Source of the DNA: Domibacillus aminovorans | GTDB lineage: Bacteria > Bacillota > Bacilli > Bacillales > Domibacillaceae | Reading direction: 5' to 3' | NCBI RefSeq assembly: GCF_001643235.1 | Contig: NZ_LQWY01000018.1 | Coordinates: 1-33,327, forward strand | Length of the DNA stretch: 33,327 nt | Program-made: the position numbers and the translations under genes | Shown here: in pieces, positions 1 through 7,428 of the stretch | How the letters are laid out: every line of letters starts with the position of its first letter | Numbering within the stretch: position 1 is the stretch's first letter | The notes under the pieces: generated by a model | What the model was told of the DNA's origin: nothing | Database searches by the model: none | The model's input: only the letters and a program-made list of their open reading frames with translations

Positions 1-141
1 CAGTTCCCGAACGAAGAAGCACTGGAACGATTCCTTGTTTCACGATTCGAAGAATACAACCAACGCTTCGCTACACGATGTCATATCGGTTTCGATCGAG
101 CACGTGCGGAGCTCGCAGCCAGGTTCAAAACAACAGACTAA
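1..141 (+). CDS. IS256-type transposase, C-terminal fragment (5' end outside window)
   Basis: The frame is open from the first base to a TAA at 139-141 and encodes 46 residues beginning QFPNEEALERFLVSRFEEYN. This matches my recollection of the C-terminal tail of IS256-family DDE transposases, which have a charged helix, an RCHIGF-like turn and a final Ala-rich helix. The catalytic DDE residues would be upstream, outside the window. The assignment is strengthened by the inverted repeat that follows and by the matching transposase N-terminus at the other window edge. I cannot tell whether the two fragments belong to one element or two. Confidence 0.65.
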   Translation, partial: QFPNEEALERFLVSRFEEYNQRFATRCHIGFDRARAELAARFKTTD

Positions 142-197
142 ATGACGGTCTACAAGAAAAGGGATTCCGTCATTTACACAAAATTCTTGACGCTCCC
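1..197 (+). mobile_element. 3' end of an IS256-type insertion sequence, cut by the window edge
   Basis: The segment holds the last 46 codons of a transposase followed by a terminal inverted repeat ending at about 197. Reverse-complemented, the terminal sequence (GGGAGCG, then TTGTGTAAATGA) matches 23 of 28 bases of the element end near 33096-33123. A second shared block, CCTTTTCTTGTAGA, lies just inside both ends. Only the 3' part is in the window. The flank after 197 (AATTCAAG) does not match the 8 bases before the other end (TTGTAATA), so no target duplication is visible. Confidence 0.75.
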
Positions 198-364
198 AAT
201 TCAAGACTTATTGTCAACCTGATATTTACCTTAGATATATCAAGGAGGATTCTAAAGTGTAAAATATTGTGCTTTCTCCCGACAACATCATTCATCATAA
301 CGGCTACATAATCCGGATGAAAGATGTATCTAATCGTTATTTAGGATCATATTTTGAAACGCCT

Positions 365-739
365 TCAGTTTTTGGTGTTTAACAGAGCCGTTCTTTCTGT
401 TTTTTGATCCAAAATACTTTCTGTATATTCTTTCCCCCATATATACATGGACTCGAGGATGGGGATGAGCGTATGTCCTCGTTCAGTAAGTGAGTATTCA
501 ACCTTGGGTGGAACGACAGGATACACTTCTCGATAAACAATGAGATCTTCTTCTAACTCGCGAAGCTGACTCACAAGCATTCTTTGAGTGATGGCTGGTA
601 TGAGAGATTTCAATTCACCGAATCTCTTTGTCCCTTCTTTTCCCAAGTGCCATATAATTAACATCTTCCATTTTCCACCGATAATAGACAGTGTCAATTC
701 TTTTTCACAATTAAACGACTTTTCACGAATATGGCTCAT
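365..739 (-). CDS. hxlR: HxlR/DUF24-family transcriptional regulator (copy 1)
   Basis: A 124-residue winged-helix regulator of the HxlR (DUF24, MarR-like) family, whose founding member activates hexulose-phosphate synthase genes in response to formaldehyde. Visible features are the N-terminal [15 protein letters not shown] signature, the recognition region [22 protein letters not shown], and the wing [12 protein letters not shown]. Cys11 and Lys13 are both present, the pair reported to be crosslinked by formaldehyde in HxlR. The ATG start follows GGGAGGAAT. A second, closely related copy lies at 20241-20588. Its promoter (TTGTAA 820-815, TATAGT 797-792, 17-bp spacer, minus strand) overlaps a composite palindrome at 777-816, which suggests autoregulation. 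It sits beside an IS end and may be a leftover from an earlier arrangement. The family call is firm, the exact ligand is inferred. Confidence 0.9.
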   Translation of the reverse strand: MSHIREKSFNCEKELTLSIIGGKWKMLIIWHLGKEGTKRFGELKSLIPAITQRMLVSQLRELEEDLIVYREVYPVVPPKVEYSLTERGHTLIPILESMYIWGKEYTESILDQKTERTALLNTKN

Positions 740-776
740 TCGTTATTCCTCCCTATTAAGCATATAGCATACGTAA

Positions 777-816
777 CAGTATGATTTTTACACTATATAT
801 AAAAAAGTACGTACTT
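777..816. promoter_or_regulatory. HxlR-type composite box over the hxlR copy 1 promoter
   Basis: AAGTACGTACTT (805-816) is a perfect palindrome. A weaker partner, CAGTATGATT (777-786), lies 29 bp away centre to centre, with ACACTATAT between. The same architecture with 31-bp spacing occurs upstream of hps, glpX and the GNAT pair. Here the box covers the -35/-10 spacer of hxlR itself (TTGTAA, 17 bp, TATAGT on the minus strand). By orientation it points away from hxlR towards 840-960, where no intact gene remains. Confidence 0.55.
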
Positions 817-849
817 ACAAATAAAATATCCATACTGTCAGTGAAACCT

Positions 850-960
850 ATGTTTCATCAAACAAAAGATGTTCGACCACCTGTGCAGACGGTAGTTGAT
901 GAGAATAGTCAGCCAGCGCACAAATCTATACAGCTGCTTTGCTGTCACTTAAAACGGTGA
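850..960 (+). other. Possible 36-codon ORF downstream of the hxlR box (doubtful)
   Basis: The ATG at 850 opens 36 codons beginning MFHQTKDVRPPVQTVVDENS and ending TGA at 960. It has no clear ribosome binding site and no recognised domain. It is noted only because it lies where a divergently transcribed hxlA would be expected next to hxlR. It may be chance, or the stump of a lost gene. Confidence 0.15.
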
Positions 961-992
961 ACATCATTTACTATATTCTAACTAACATACAC

Positions 993-1022
993 AAAAACCC
1001 TGTCTTAATAAAAGTACAGGGT
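993..1022 (-). terminator. Rho-independent terminator after the perR-like gene
   Basis: On the minus strand ACCCTGT (1022-1016) pairs with ACAGGGT (1003-997) around a 12-base loop and is followed directly by a run of T. It lies 35 bp past the stop of the perR-like gene. Confidence 0.7.
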
Positions 1023-1056
1023 GTTAAGGTTGGAATATGGGTGAAATCAAGTTCGG

Positions 1057-1515
1057 CTAACTCTCTTTAAAGGAAACGTTTTCATTTTTACAGTCCAAAC
1101 AAGTTCCATGAATCTCAAATAAATGTTGGGTTACATTGAATCGTGATTTTTTCTCAACATACTGCTCTACTGCTTCTAACTTAGGATAGTGAAAATCATG
1201 TAACTGTCCGCACGAATCACATACTACATGGTAATGAAAAGCGGTCGCCCATTCATAACGACTTGATGCTTGTCCATAAGTAAGTTCATTAATAATTCCG
1301 TACTTTTTTAAACATTTCAAGTTATTGTACACAGTAGTGTGTGGAAGACTCGGAAACTTATCTTTTATTGAATTAAATATTTGATCTGCTGTTGGATGGG
1401 ATTTAGTATTCGCTAAATACTCCATAATCGCTTTTCTTTGGGGCGTCATTCTTGACCCGTTTTTTTTTAAAAGCTTAAGACCTTCCTTTACACGATGTTG
1501 AGTCATTTTCAACAC
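1057..1515 (-). CDS. perR: PerR-like Fur-family regulator
   Basis: A 152-residue Fur-superfamily repressor placed immediately downstream of catalase on the same strand. It has an N-terminal winged helix (MTPQRKAIMEYL, then TTVYNNLKCLKKYG) and a C-terminal dimerisation domain. Zinc-site cysteines are two CxxC pairs, Cys99/Cys102 and Cys139/Cys142. Candidate regulatory-metal ligands equivalent to PerR H37, H91, H93 and D104 are His40, His94, His96 and Asp107. The fifth ligand, PerR D85, is replaced by Glu88 (SSRYEW instead of SSRFDF). PerR senses H2O2 by iron-catalysed histidine oxidation and represses katA, which fits a neighbour that produces peroxide. The Glu substitution could alter metal preference or sensitivity, so a Fur-like function cannot be excluded. 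The start ATG has only a modest upstream GAGGTG. Confidence 0.85.
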   Translation of the reverse strand: MLKMTQHRVKEGLKLLKKNGSRMTPQRKAIMEYLANTKSHPTADQIFNSIKDKFPSLPHTTVYNNLKCLKKYGIINELTYGQASSRYEWATAFHYHVVCDSCGQLHDFHYPKLEAVEQYVEKKSRFNVTQHLFEIHGTCLDCKNENVSFKES

Positions 1516-1530
1516 CTCATTACTCTTATT

Positions 1531-1545
1531 TTAAATTAATTATGA
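1531..1545. promoter_or_regulatory. Candidate PerR box upstream of the perR-like gene
   Basis: On the minus strand TCATAATTAATTTAA matches 11 of 14 defined positions of the PerR consensus TTATAATNATTATAA. It begins 16 bp upstream of the start codon, where autoregulation would be expected. In AT-rich DNA such matches can arise by chance. Confidence 0.35.
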
Positions 1546-1552
1546 TAGAGTA

Positions 1553-1581
1553 GAAAAGATCATCATAATGATGATCTTTTC
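1553..1581 (-). terminator. Hairpin between catalase and the perR-like gene
   Basis: GAAAAGATCAT (1553-1563) pairs perfectly with ATGATCTTTTC (1571-1581). On the minus strand the distal arm ends in TTTTC, so this is a plausible weak terminator or processing site after katA. It would partly separate katA from the regulator 113 bp downstream. Confidence 0.5.
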
Positions 1582-1628
1582 GTTGTTTTATTGAATTTTA
1601 TTAACTACTGTATTTCATAAAATCAAAT

Positions 1629-3089
1629 TTAAGATTGAACTGGGACTTGTAGATTAAGAGCCTTTGCAATACGCTCTCCATACTCTGGATCTGCTTTATA
1701 GAAATGACTGATTTGGCGAAGTTTAATTTCATCGCTTTCAACTGGAGCCATCGCCCCTGCAATAGTCGCAACTATACGAGCGCGTTCCTCTTCACTCATA
1801 AGACGATATAGATCACCGGCTTGTGTGTAGTGGTCGTCATGACTGTACGCATGCGTACCAGCCTCACCGGACACTTCAAATGGTGTTACATTGTCTGCAG
1901 GTGATTCTGTTGCACCACCAAGGCTATTTGGTTCGTAATAGACGGAAGAACTGCCGCCATTTTTATCAAAGCGCATTTGCCCGTCACGTTGGTTATTATT
2001 CACTTCATTAACTGGTCGGTTAATTGGAAGCGCTTGATGGTTTGCACCAACACGATAACGATGTGCATCATTGTAAGCAAATAAACGACCTTGCAGCATT
2101 TTATCCGGAGATGCTTCGATACCCGGTACGAATGAGCCTGGTGAGAATGTGGCTTGTTCCACTTCTGCAAAATAGTTTTCAGGATTACGATCAAGCACCA
2201 TCCGGCCTAATTCGATTAATGGATAATCTTTTTGCGACCAAACTTTTGTCACATCAAACGGATCCCATTTGTATGTGTTCGCATCTTCAAGTGGCATAAT
2301 TTGAACAGATAGTTTCCACGCAGGGAAGTTACCGCTCTCAATGGCATGGAACAACTCTTCTGTATGATAATCTGGATTTTCACCTGCAAGTTGTGCAGCT
2401 ACATTGGCATCAAGGTTTTGTACGCCTTGCTCTGTTTTAAAGTGATATTTTACCCAAGCACCTTCGCCTTTTTCGTTTACCCACTTAAATGTATGGCTTC
2501 CGTAGCCATTCATCGTACGTAATGATGCCGGAATACCACGGTCAGACATTAAAATCGTTACTTGATGTAAAGACTCAGGAGATAATGACCAGAAATCCCA
2601 TACGGCATTTGGATTTTTCAAATGAGTTTGTGGATGACGTTTTTGTGTATGAATGAAGTCAGGGAATTTAATCGCATCACGAATAAAGAATACAGGTGTG
2701 TTGTTCCCAACAATATCGTAATTCCCTTCTTCTGTATAAAACTTCACAGCAAAACCACGCGGGTCACGTACTGTATCTGAAGATCCTAGCTCACCAGCTA
2801 CTGTTGAGAAACGAATAAACATAGGTGTACGTTTTCCGACTTCTGATAAAAAGTTCGCTTTTGTGTATTGAGAAAGATCGTTTGTTACTTCAAAATAACC
2901 GTGTGCACCCGCACCTTTCGCATGTACAACGCGTTCAGGAACACGTTCTCTATTGAAATGCGCCAATTTTTCTAAAAGATGTACATCTTGAATCAAAGTA
3001 GGTCCACGCGAACCGGCTGTCATAGAATTTTGATTGTCGCCAACTGGAGCACCCCAATTGGTTGTCAGTTTGTTATTATTCGTACTCAA
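1629..3089 (-). CDS. katA: Monofunctional heme catalase
   Basis: A 486-residue small-subunit clade-3-like catalase that converts H2O2 to water and oxygen in the cytoplasm. The active-site histidine is in [14 protein letters not shown] (His56), the catalytic asparagine in [11 protein letters not shown] (129/130), and the proximal heme tyrosine in [12 protein letters not shown] (Tyr339). Length and motifs are complete, with no frameshift. It lies in the same block as a copper amine oxidase, whose reaction releases one H2O2 per amine, so its likely job is to detoxify that peroxide. The adjacent PerR-like gene suggests peroxide induction. A weak candidate PerR/Fur box (TATTAACAGTTATCA, 3139-3153 on the plus strand) lies upstream. 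A terminator-like palindrome at 3157-3190 insulates it from the permease region. Confidence 0.95.
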   Translation of the reverse strand: MSTNNNKLTTNWGAPVGDNQNSMTAGSRGPTLIQDVHLLEKLAHFNRERVPERVVHAKGAGAHGYFEVTNDLSQYTKANFLSEVGKRTPMFIRFSTVAGELGSSDTVRDPRGFAVKFYTEEGNYDIVGNNTPVFFIRDAIKFPDFIHTQKRHPQTHLKNPNAVWDFWSLSPESLHQVTILMSDRGIPASLRTMNGYGSHTFKWVNEKGEGAWVKYHFKTEQGVQNLDANVAAQLAGENPDYHTEELFHAIESGNFPAWKLSVQIMPLEDANTYKWDPFDVTKVWSQKDYPLIELGRMVLDRNPENYFAEVEQATFSPGSFVPGIEASPDKMLQGRLFAYNDAHRYRVGANHQALPINRPVNEVNNNQRDGQMRFDKNGGSSSVYYEPNSLGGATESPADNVTPFEVSGEAGTHAYSHDDHYTQAGDLYRLMSEEERARIVATIAGAMAPVESDEIKLRQISHFYKADPEYGERIAKALNLQVPVQS

Positions 3090-3156
3090 TTAGATTCACC
3101 TCATCGCAGAATTATCGTAATTTTTAGACTACCATTAATATTAACAGTTATCATAA

Positions 3157-3190
3157 AAAAATCAATAGTATTTAATATTAAATAATATTG
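3157..3190 (-). terminator. Duplicated terminator-type palindrome upstream of katA
   Basis: The arms AATCAATAGTATTTAA and TTAAATAATATTGATT pair with one mismatch. On the minus strand they are followed by seven T. This is a near-exact copy of the permease terminator at 3511-3544, including flanking sequence, and belongs to the duplicated unit described at 3134-3498. Confidence 0.65.
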
Positions 3191-3221
3191 ATTCTTTATA
3201 TAGATTAGTTATACAGATATA

Positions 3222-3498
3222 TTCTCTTTCTTCATTTCTTCTGGTGCATCTGCGTTGATACGATGTAGTAATAACCAATCGCTACAGGATAAAATGGTGC
3301 TTTATAAGGGCGTGCAAGATTAGGTTCTTTTTTACGCAGCATTTCGTGTTAGAACCAGTTTTGTCGCATTCGATATGCGACAAAAATTAAGGAACTAGAG
3401 CGAGTAAATGTCATTTAAGAATGCTAGAATCAAAAACGAGTGAAATATTCATCATATTGTAAGAAACCAATGCCCAAATGTAGCTATTAATAATAGTC
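3222..3498 (-). pseudogene. Decayed duplicate of the permease 3' end
   Basis: This stretch repeats the 3' end of the permease gene at 3558-4931 in the same orientation and order. Shared blocks include CTTCTGGTGCATCTGCGTTG, the run through GGCGTGCAAGATTAGG, and GTGAAATATTCATCAT. It has lost about 13 bp near 3266. It has also lost 99 bp exactly between two GCTACAG repeats (parent positions 3670 and 3769). About 96 bp of unrelated DNA (3343-3438) is inserted. No reading frame survives. The flanking terminator palindrome is also duplicated (3157-3190 and 3511-3544). It is best explained as a tandem duplication followed by slippage deletions. Confidence 0.8.
3359..3385. repeat. Perfect 11-bp inverted repeat inside the inserted segment
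   Basis: TTTTGTCGCAT and ATGCGACAAAA flank a 5-base loop. It lies in the 96-bp block that interrupts the decayed permease copy and is not in the parent gene. It resembles the dyads bound by serine resolvases, but no resolvase gene is in the window, so function is unknown. Confidence 0.6.
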
Positions 3499-3510
3499 AT
3501 CATAAAAAAA

Positions 3511-3544
3511 TCAATAGTATTTAAAATTAAATACTATTGATTCT
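3511..3544 (-). terminator. Rho-independent terminator of the EAT-type permease gene
   Basis: AATCAATAGTATTTAA and TTAAATACTATTGATT form a perfect 16-bp stem with a 2-base centre. Seven T follow on the minus strand. It starts 14 bp past the permease stop codon. Confidence 0.85.
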
Positions 3545-3557
3545 TTATATAGACGAG

Positions 3558-4931
3558 TTATACAGATATATTCTCTTGTTCCATTTCTTCTTGTGTCATA
3601 TTAGCAAATTGTTCTTCTGGTGCATCTGCGTTGATACGATGTCTTGCCCAGACATAGTAATAACCAATCGCTACAGCAAAAATAGCTATGTTAATGAAGA
3701 AGAAGTTAATATCTTTAAACACGGATGAAAACAAAGCTATGATGCTAAGAATAATACATACGATAGGGGCTACAGGATAAAATGGTGCTTTATAAGGGCG
3801 TGCAAGATTAGGTTCTTTTTTACGCAGCATAATGAGTGAAATATTCATCATAATGTAAGAAACCAATGCCCCAAATGTAGCAATTAAAATTAGTTTATTC
3901 GGATCAAACATGAGAACAAAGATGAAACCGATCGAACCCGGAACAACTACTGCCATATAAGGTGTACGGCGTGTTTTATGCAAGCGTGATAAGAAACTAG
4001 GTAAATAACCTGATCTTGACAATGAGAAAACTTGGCGGGAATAAGCTAAGATTGCGCCTGCCAAACTTGAAAGCATCCCGAACAACCCAACGATAGCCAG
4101 TCCATCAACTAACCATAAATTTTCACTAATACCTTGGGAAATGGCATAGGAGAGAGGATTCTCTACTGCAGACGTACCTGAAGCTCCACCAAGACCAACA
4201 GTGACTGTCACGACAAGGAAGGCTAGAATGATAAGAGTAATAATGGCAGCCATAATTCCTCTAGGTAAATCCTTGACCGGATTACGACATTCTTCTGCTA
4301 ACATCGGTAACATTTCCATACAAATGTACAGCCACATTGCATAAGGTAGAGCTGCCCAAATACCTGCAATTCCTCCAGGAATAAGACTTTCTCCACCAAA
4401 CAATTTTTCAGTCTGAACATGAGGGACCCCATAAATGGCAAAGACAATTAACATCGCAACAGCAATCGTGACAAGGATCATTTCAACTGTTGCAAATTCT
4501 TTAACACCTAAAATATGAAGAGCAAAGAAAAAGATGTAGAGCACGGCAGCAGCGAGAATAGGATTGATTGCTGGTATAAGGAAATTAACATAATAACCTG
4601 CACCCGAGGTGAAAACAGCTGTTCCTACCGCAAATTCCAACGCAACGCCTACGCCTGTAAGATAGCCTCCTAATGGACCCATGGCTCTCCTTGCAAAAGC
4701 GTAACCTCCACCTGCATGAGGCATGATTGTTGCTAGCTCTGCAAGTGAGAAACATAATGTTGTGTACAAAAGACCAATGATGGCAGTAGCGATTAACATT
4801 CCTACAAAGCCTGACTCTGCGAGCCCGTAATTCCACCCGAAATAAGAACCTGAAATAACGATCCCTACTCCTAATCCCCATAAATGGAGTGGTGTCAATA
4901 CTTTTTTCAACTCTAAATTTTCAGTACTCAT
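3558..4931 (-). CDS. APC-superfamily permease, ethanolamine-permease-like
   Basis: A 457-residue polytopic membrane protein with about 12 hydrophobic segments and cytoplasmic hydrophilic ends. The N-terminal SGSYFGWNYGLAESGFVG and the MPHAGGGYAFARRAMGPLGG stretch are typical of the EAT (ethanolamine/amine) branch of the amino acid-polyamine-organocation superfamily. Expected role is proton-coupled uptake of a small amine or amino acid. In this context the cargo could be the substrate of the copper amine oxidase, but methylamine transport is inference. ATG follows AAGGGG (minus strand, 4946-4941). It has its own strong terminator and is separated from the upstream permease by another one (4996-5035), so it is probably a single-gene unit. 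Its 3' end has been tandemly duplicated towards katA. Confidence 0.85.
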   Translation of the reverse strand: MSTENLELKKVLTPLHLWGLGVGIVISGSYFGWNYGLAESGFVGMLIATAIIGLLYTTLCFSLAELATIMPHAGGGYAFARRAMGPLGGYLTGVGVALEFAVGTAVFTSGAGYYVNFLIPAINPILAAAVLYIFFFALHILGVKEFATVEMILVTIAVAMLIVFAIYGVPHVQTEKLFGGESLIPGGIAGIWAALPYAMWLYICMEMLPMLAEECRNPVKDLPRGIMAAIITLIILAFLVVTVTVGLGGASGTSAVENPLSYAISQGISENLWLVDGLAIVGLFGMLSSLAGAILAYSRQVFSLSRSGYLPSFLSRLHKTRRTPYMAVVVPGSIGFIFVLMFDPNKLILIATFGALVSYIMMNISLIMLRKKEPNLARPYKAPFYPVAPIVCIILSIIALFSSVFKDINFFFINIAIFAVAIGYYYVWARHRINADAPEEQFANMTQEEMEQENISV

Positions 4932-4995
4932 TTACAAACCCCTTTTCCGCTTAGATTTTTAAAGCAACTGCATAAATTATCCAACTGTTTATTTC

Positions 4996-5035
4996 AAAAA
5001 TAGAGATTCCTAATTACTGGAATCAAGAATCTCTA
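4996..5035 (-). terminator. Rho-independent terminator after the second permease
   Basis: On the minus strand TAGAGATTC (5035-5027) pairs with GAATCTCTA (5009-5001), followed by TTTTT. It ends the amine oxidase-membrane protein-permease unit before the next permease gene. Confidence 0.75.
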
Positions 5036-5165
5036 TAAACACCCTACTTATTTATATCTCTATCTCGTACAGAAATTTTTTGCTTTTTAACAATGTAGAA
5101 ATCCGCGACGACATTTCATCGATTACAGACATCACGTATGCAATGACCACGATGAAAACCTTCTA

Positions 5166-6758
5166 TTAAGGATTAAAAACAGCTATTTGACTAGTAACAA
5201 TGATAACTCCAATTGCTATAGTAACAGCCACATACGGCAAAATACCGGCTTTCTTTTTATAGTGCGTCTTATCTAGCTCATCGGAATCAGCATTTCCTGG
5301 GAATACCCCTTTGTCGGTGACATAATGTCTGTAAAGAAACACAGGAATAATGAATAAAGAAACGACTAAACCGGATATAAGTGTGCCTGGTCCCCAAACG
5401 ATAGCACCAAGTCCTAGGAAGGCAACATTTACAAAAGCTAATACTGCATTTATTCCTATAAGCCAGCTTGGCACTTTAAATGGGCGTGGCCAGTTTGGAC
5501 GGTCCATCCGGTGGATCCATCCAGAACTTAAATTGAAAAAGTTCAATATGATATAATTTACATTTGAAATAGCAAGGATAAATGTGTAGTCAGACAACGA
5601 AAGCAAGACGATATTGAAGACTAAGTTCGTCCACATTGCTCCACTAGGTGCTCCGTTTTTATTAACACTAGACATGAATTTTGGTAGCCATCCATCCACA
5701 GATCCTTGATATAAAGTACGGGATGAACCACCCATAGAAGTCATGATAGACAATATCGTAGACAGGATAAGCAATAGGACAATAATCGTTCCTACTACAA
5801 CACCGCCGCCTACCATTTGAGCCATCGCCGTACCGACTCCCATTCCACTTGCAATATCAGGATCAAGTAATCCTGCAAGTCCTAAAGCGTTTTGAAAAGA
5901 GAATGGAACAATGGTGAAAACGACTAAACATAATAAACCTGAAAACATAATTGCTTTAACTGTGTCTTTCTTAGGATCTTTAAACTCACTCGTATAACAA
6001 ATTGATGTTTCAAAAGCATAAGTAGACCAAGCAGCTAAAAACAAGCCCCCAAATAATAATGTCCACCCTGCTTCATCCCAAGAAATGCCAGTCGGAAGGC
6101 TAGGAATGATATTTTCCACATTAATACCTTGAGTAAATAACGGTACGAGCCCCACGATAAGTAAAGGTATAAGAGCGACTACTGCAATAATTCTTTGGAT
6201 ACGTGCAGCATTTACAGCACCTAAGTTTTGGATCGCATAAACGATAAAAAGGAAAGCAAGAGCTAAAACAAAAGCAAAATCAAAACGAATAGTCAGATCT
6301 GGACGGATAAAACCTAAATCCAGCAGTGTAAATCCCCAAGTCGTAATGGCAGCAGTAGGGAAAAATGTGGTTAAAACGAAGCCTGAAGCTAATTTTGTTC
6401 CTAGTGCTAATACCGGTGTCCAAGCAATCCAGTTACTCCAAATGGAGATGGCAGATAATACTTTCGAATATTTCACCCACGCCATCGCGCCATATACGGA
6501 TGCTCCACCAGATTTGTTCGGATACATACCTGCAATTTCGGCAAATAGGAAAGCCTGAGTTAACCCAATCAGAATCGATACTGTCCAAACTAACCAAGAA
6601 AGATTTCCTACTGTAGCCGCAATAGCTCCAATTGAAAATAATACTAAGGCTGGCACACCGCTAGCGAGCCAAAACGCATCCTTCCACGTCATTTCCTTTT
6701 TTAATACTTTTGGTGAGTCTGTACTTTCTAGTACATCTCCTTCTTTTCGTGCGGCCAT
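5166..6758 (-). CDS. APC-superfamily amino acid/amine permease
   Basis: 530 residues with about 12 hydrophobic segments. The APC N-terminal signature is readable (FWLASGVPALVLFSIGAIAA, then AEIAGMYPNKSGGASVYGAM). The start was moved from a longer open frame to the ATG at 6758 because GGAGGG lies just upstream and MAARKEGD begins a normal cytoplasmic N-terminus. The upstream 31 codons overlap the preceding gene. It follows the small membrane protein by 16 bp and the amine oxidase by two genes, so it is likely cotranscribed with the oxidase. That makes it the better candidate for the importer of the oxidase substrate. The C-terminal end (ILPYVAVTIAIGVIIVTSQIAVFNP) is an extra hydrophobic helix. 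Substrate is not readable from sequence. Confidence 0.85.
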   Translation of the reverse strand: MAARKEGDVLESTDSPKVLKKEMTWKDAFWLASGVPALVLFSIGAIAATVGNLSWLVWTVSILIGLTQAFLFAEIAGMYPNKSGGASVYGAMAWVKYSKVLSAISIWSNWIAWTPVLALGTKLASGFVLTTFFPTAAITTWGFTLLDLGFIRPDLTIRFDFAFVLALAFLFIVYAIQNLGAVNAARIQRIIAVVALIPLLIVGLVPLFTQGINVENIIPSLPTGISWDEAGWTLLFGGLFLAAWSTYAFETSICYTSEFKDPKKDTVKAIMFSGLLCLVVFTIVPFSFQNALGLAGLLDPDIASGMGVGTAMAQMVGGGVVVGTIIVLLLILSTILSIMTSMGGSSRTLYQGSVDGWLPKFMSSVNKNGAPSGAMWTNLVFNIVLLSLSDYTFILAISNVNYIILNFFNLSSGWIHRMDRPNWPRPFKVPSWLIGINAVLAFVNVAFLGLGAIVWGPGTLISGLVVSLFIIPVFLYRHYVTDKGVFPGNADSDELDKTHYKKKAGILPYVAVTIAIGVIIVTSQIAVFNP

Positions 6759-6774
6759 ATATTTCCCTCCTAAA

Positions 6775-7350
6775 TCAGTGATGATGTTCGTGTTGATCTT
6801 TTTGGTCTTGATGAGATTCAATTGTATCCGCTTCCATGTTAGAAAAAGCAAAAATTAAAATAGCTGAAATAATGGTTGTAATAATCCATGGATAAGTTCG
6901 AGGTTTAAATGTCAGATTTTCTTTATCTTTCTTCAATTCCGTATTCATCATTGTCACAATGAACAAAATACTTACAATAAAGAGGATATCCATATAAATG
7001 AGCATCGCTGTATAATTGCCTAGTGGCAACATATCCCCAAGCATTGCGCCCATCATCCCACCCATTATTCCCCCAGCCATTCCTTCTCCAATGGCTAATA
7101 GGTTAATAGGCTTTCCGGCTAAATATCCGACAATCAGACTGAATGTCATGGCAATCATAGTAGAGTGAGTTAAATCACTTGTATAGAAAATTCCGACAAT
7201 TATGCCGATAGTTAGGCTGCTTCCCATACACAATACCATGACGATCATCATGCCTGTCATGTTCTTTAAATTATTTCGGATTTGATGTATTTTCATTAAA
7301 CAAACACTCGTATAGAGTAAGACTAGTAGAGTGCTGATAATCAGCATCAT
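6775..7350 (-). CDS. Small polytopic membrane protein with a His-rich C-terminus
   Basis: 191 residues with five or six hydrophobic segments. A striking Gly/Met-rich stretch (GEGMAGGIMGGMMGAMLGDM) lies mid-protein and the protein ends HQDQKDQHEHHH. Clustered Met and terminal His are typical of copper-handling proteins. I do not recognise a named family. It lies between the copper amine oxidase (79 bp upstream, across a 13-bp-stem hairpin) and a permease (16 bp downstream). The YcnK-type copper regulator begins the block. Supplying or sensing copper for the amine oxidase is therefore a reasonable inference, not a demonstrated role. The start ATG follows AGGAAGTG. Confidence 0.75.
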   Translation of the reverse strand: MMLIISTLLVLLYTSVCLMKIHQIRNNLKNMTGMMIVMVLCMGSSLTIGIIVGIFYTSDLTHSTMIAMTFSLIVGYLAGKPINLLAIGEGMAGGIMGGMMGAMLGDMLPLGNYTAMLIYMDILFIVSILFIVTMMNTELKKDKENLTFKPRTYPWIITTIISAILIFAFSNMEADTIESHQDQKDQHEHHH

Positions 7351-7379
7351 GTTTGTTCACTTCCTGTATATAAGAAGGT

Positions 7380-7409
7380 GAAAAGGGAATTGTAATCAAT
7401 TCCCTTTTC
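7380..7409. terminator. Intercistronic hairpin after the amine oxidase gene
   Basis: GAAAAGGGAATTG (7380-7392) and CAATTCCCTTTTC (7397-7409) form a perfect 13-bp stem with a 4-base loop, 20 bp past the oxidase stop. On the minus strand only TTTTC follows. It probably works as a partial terminator or mRNA-stability element that lowers expression of the membrane protein and permease relative to the oxidase. Confidence 0.6.
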
Positions 7410-7428
7410 AAACAACTTTTTTTAGTTA

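Noticed and set aside
1823-3185. Several antisense frames within katA
   Set aside because: They are shadows of a fully intact catalase gene with no ribosome binding sites or domain content.
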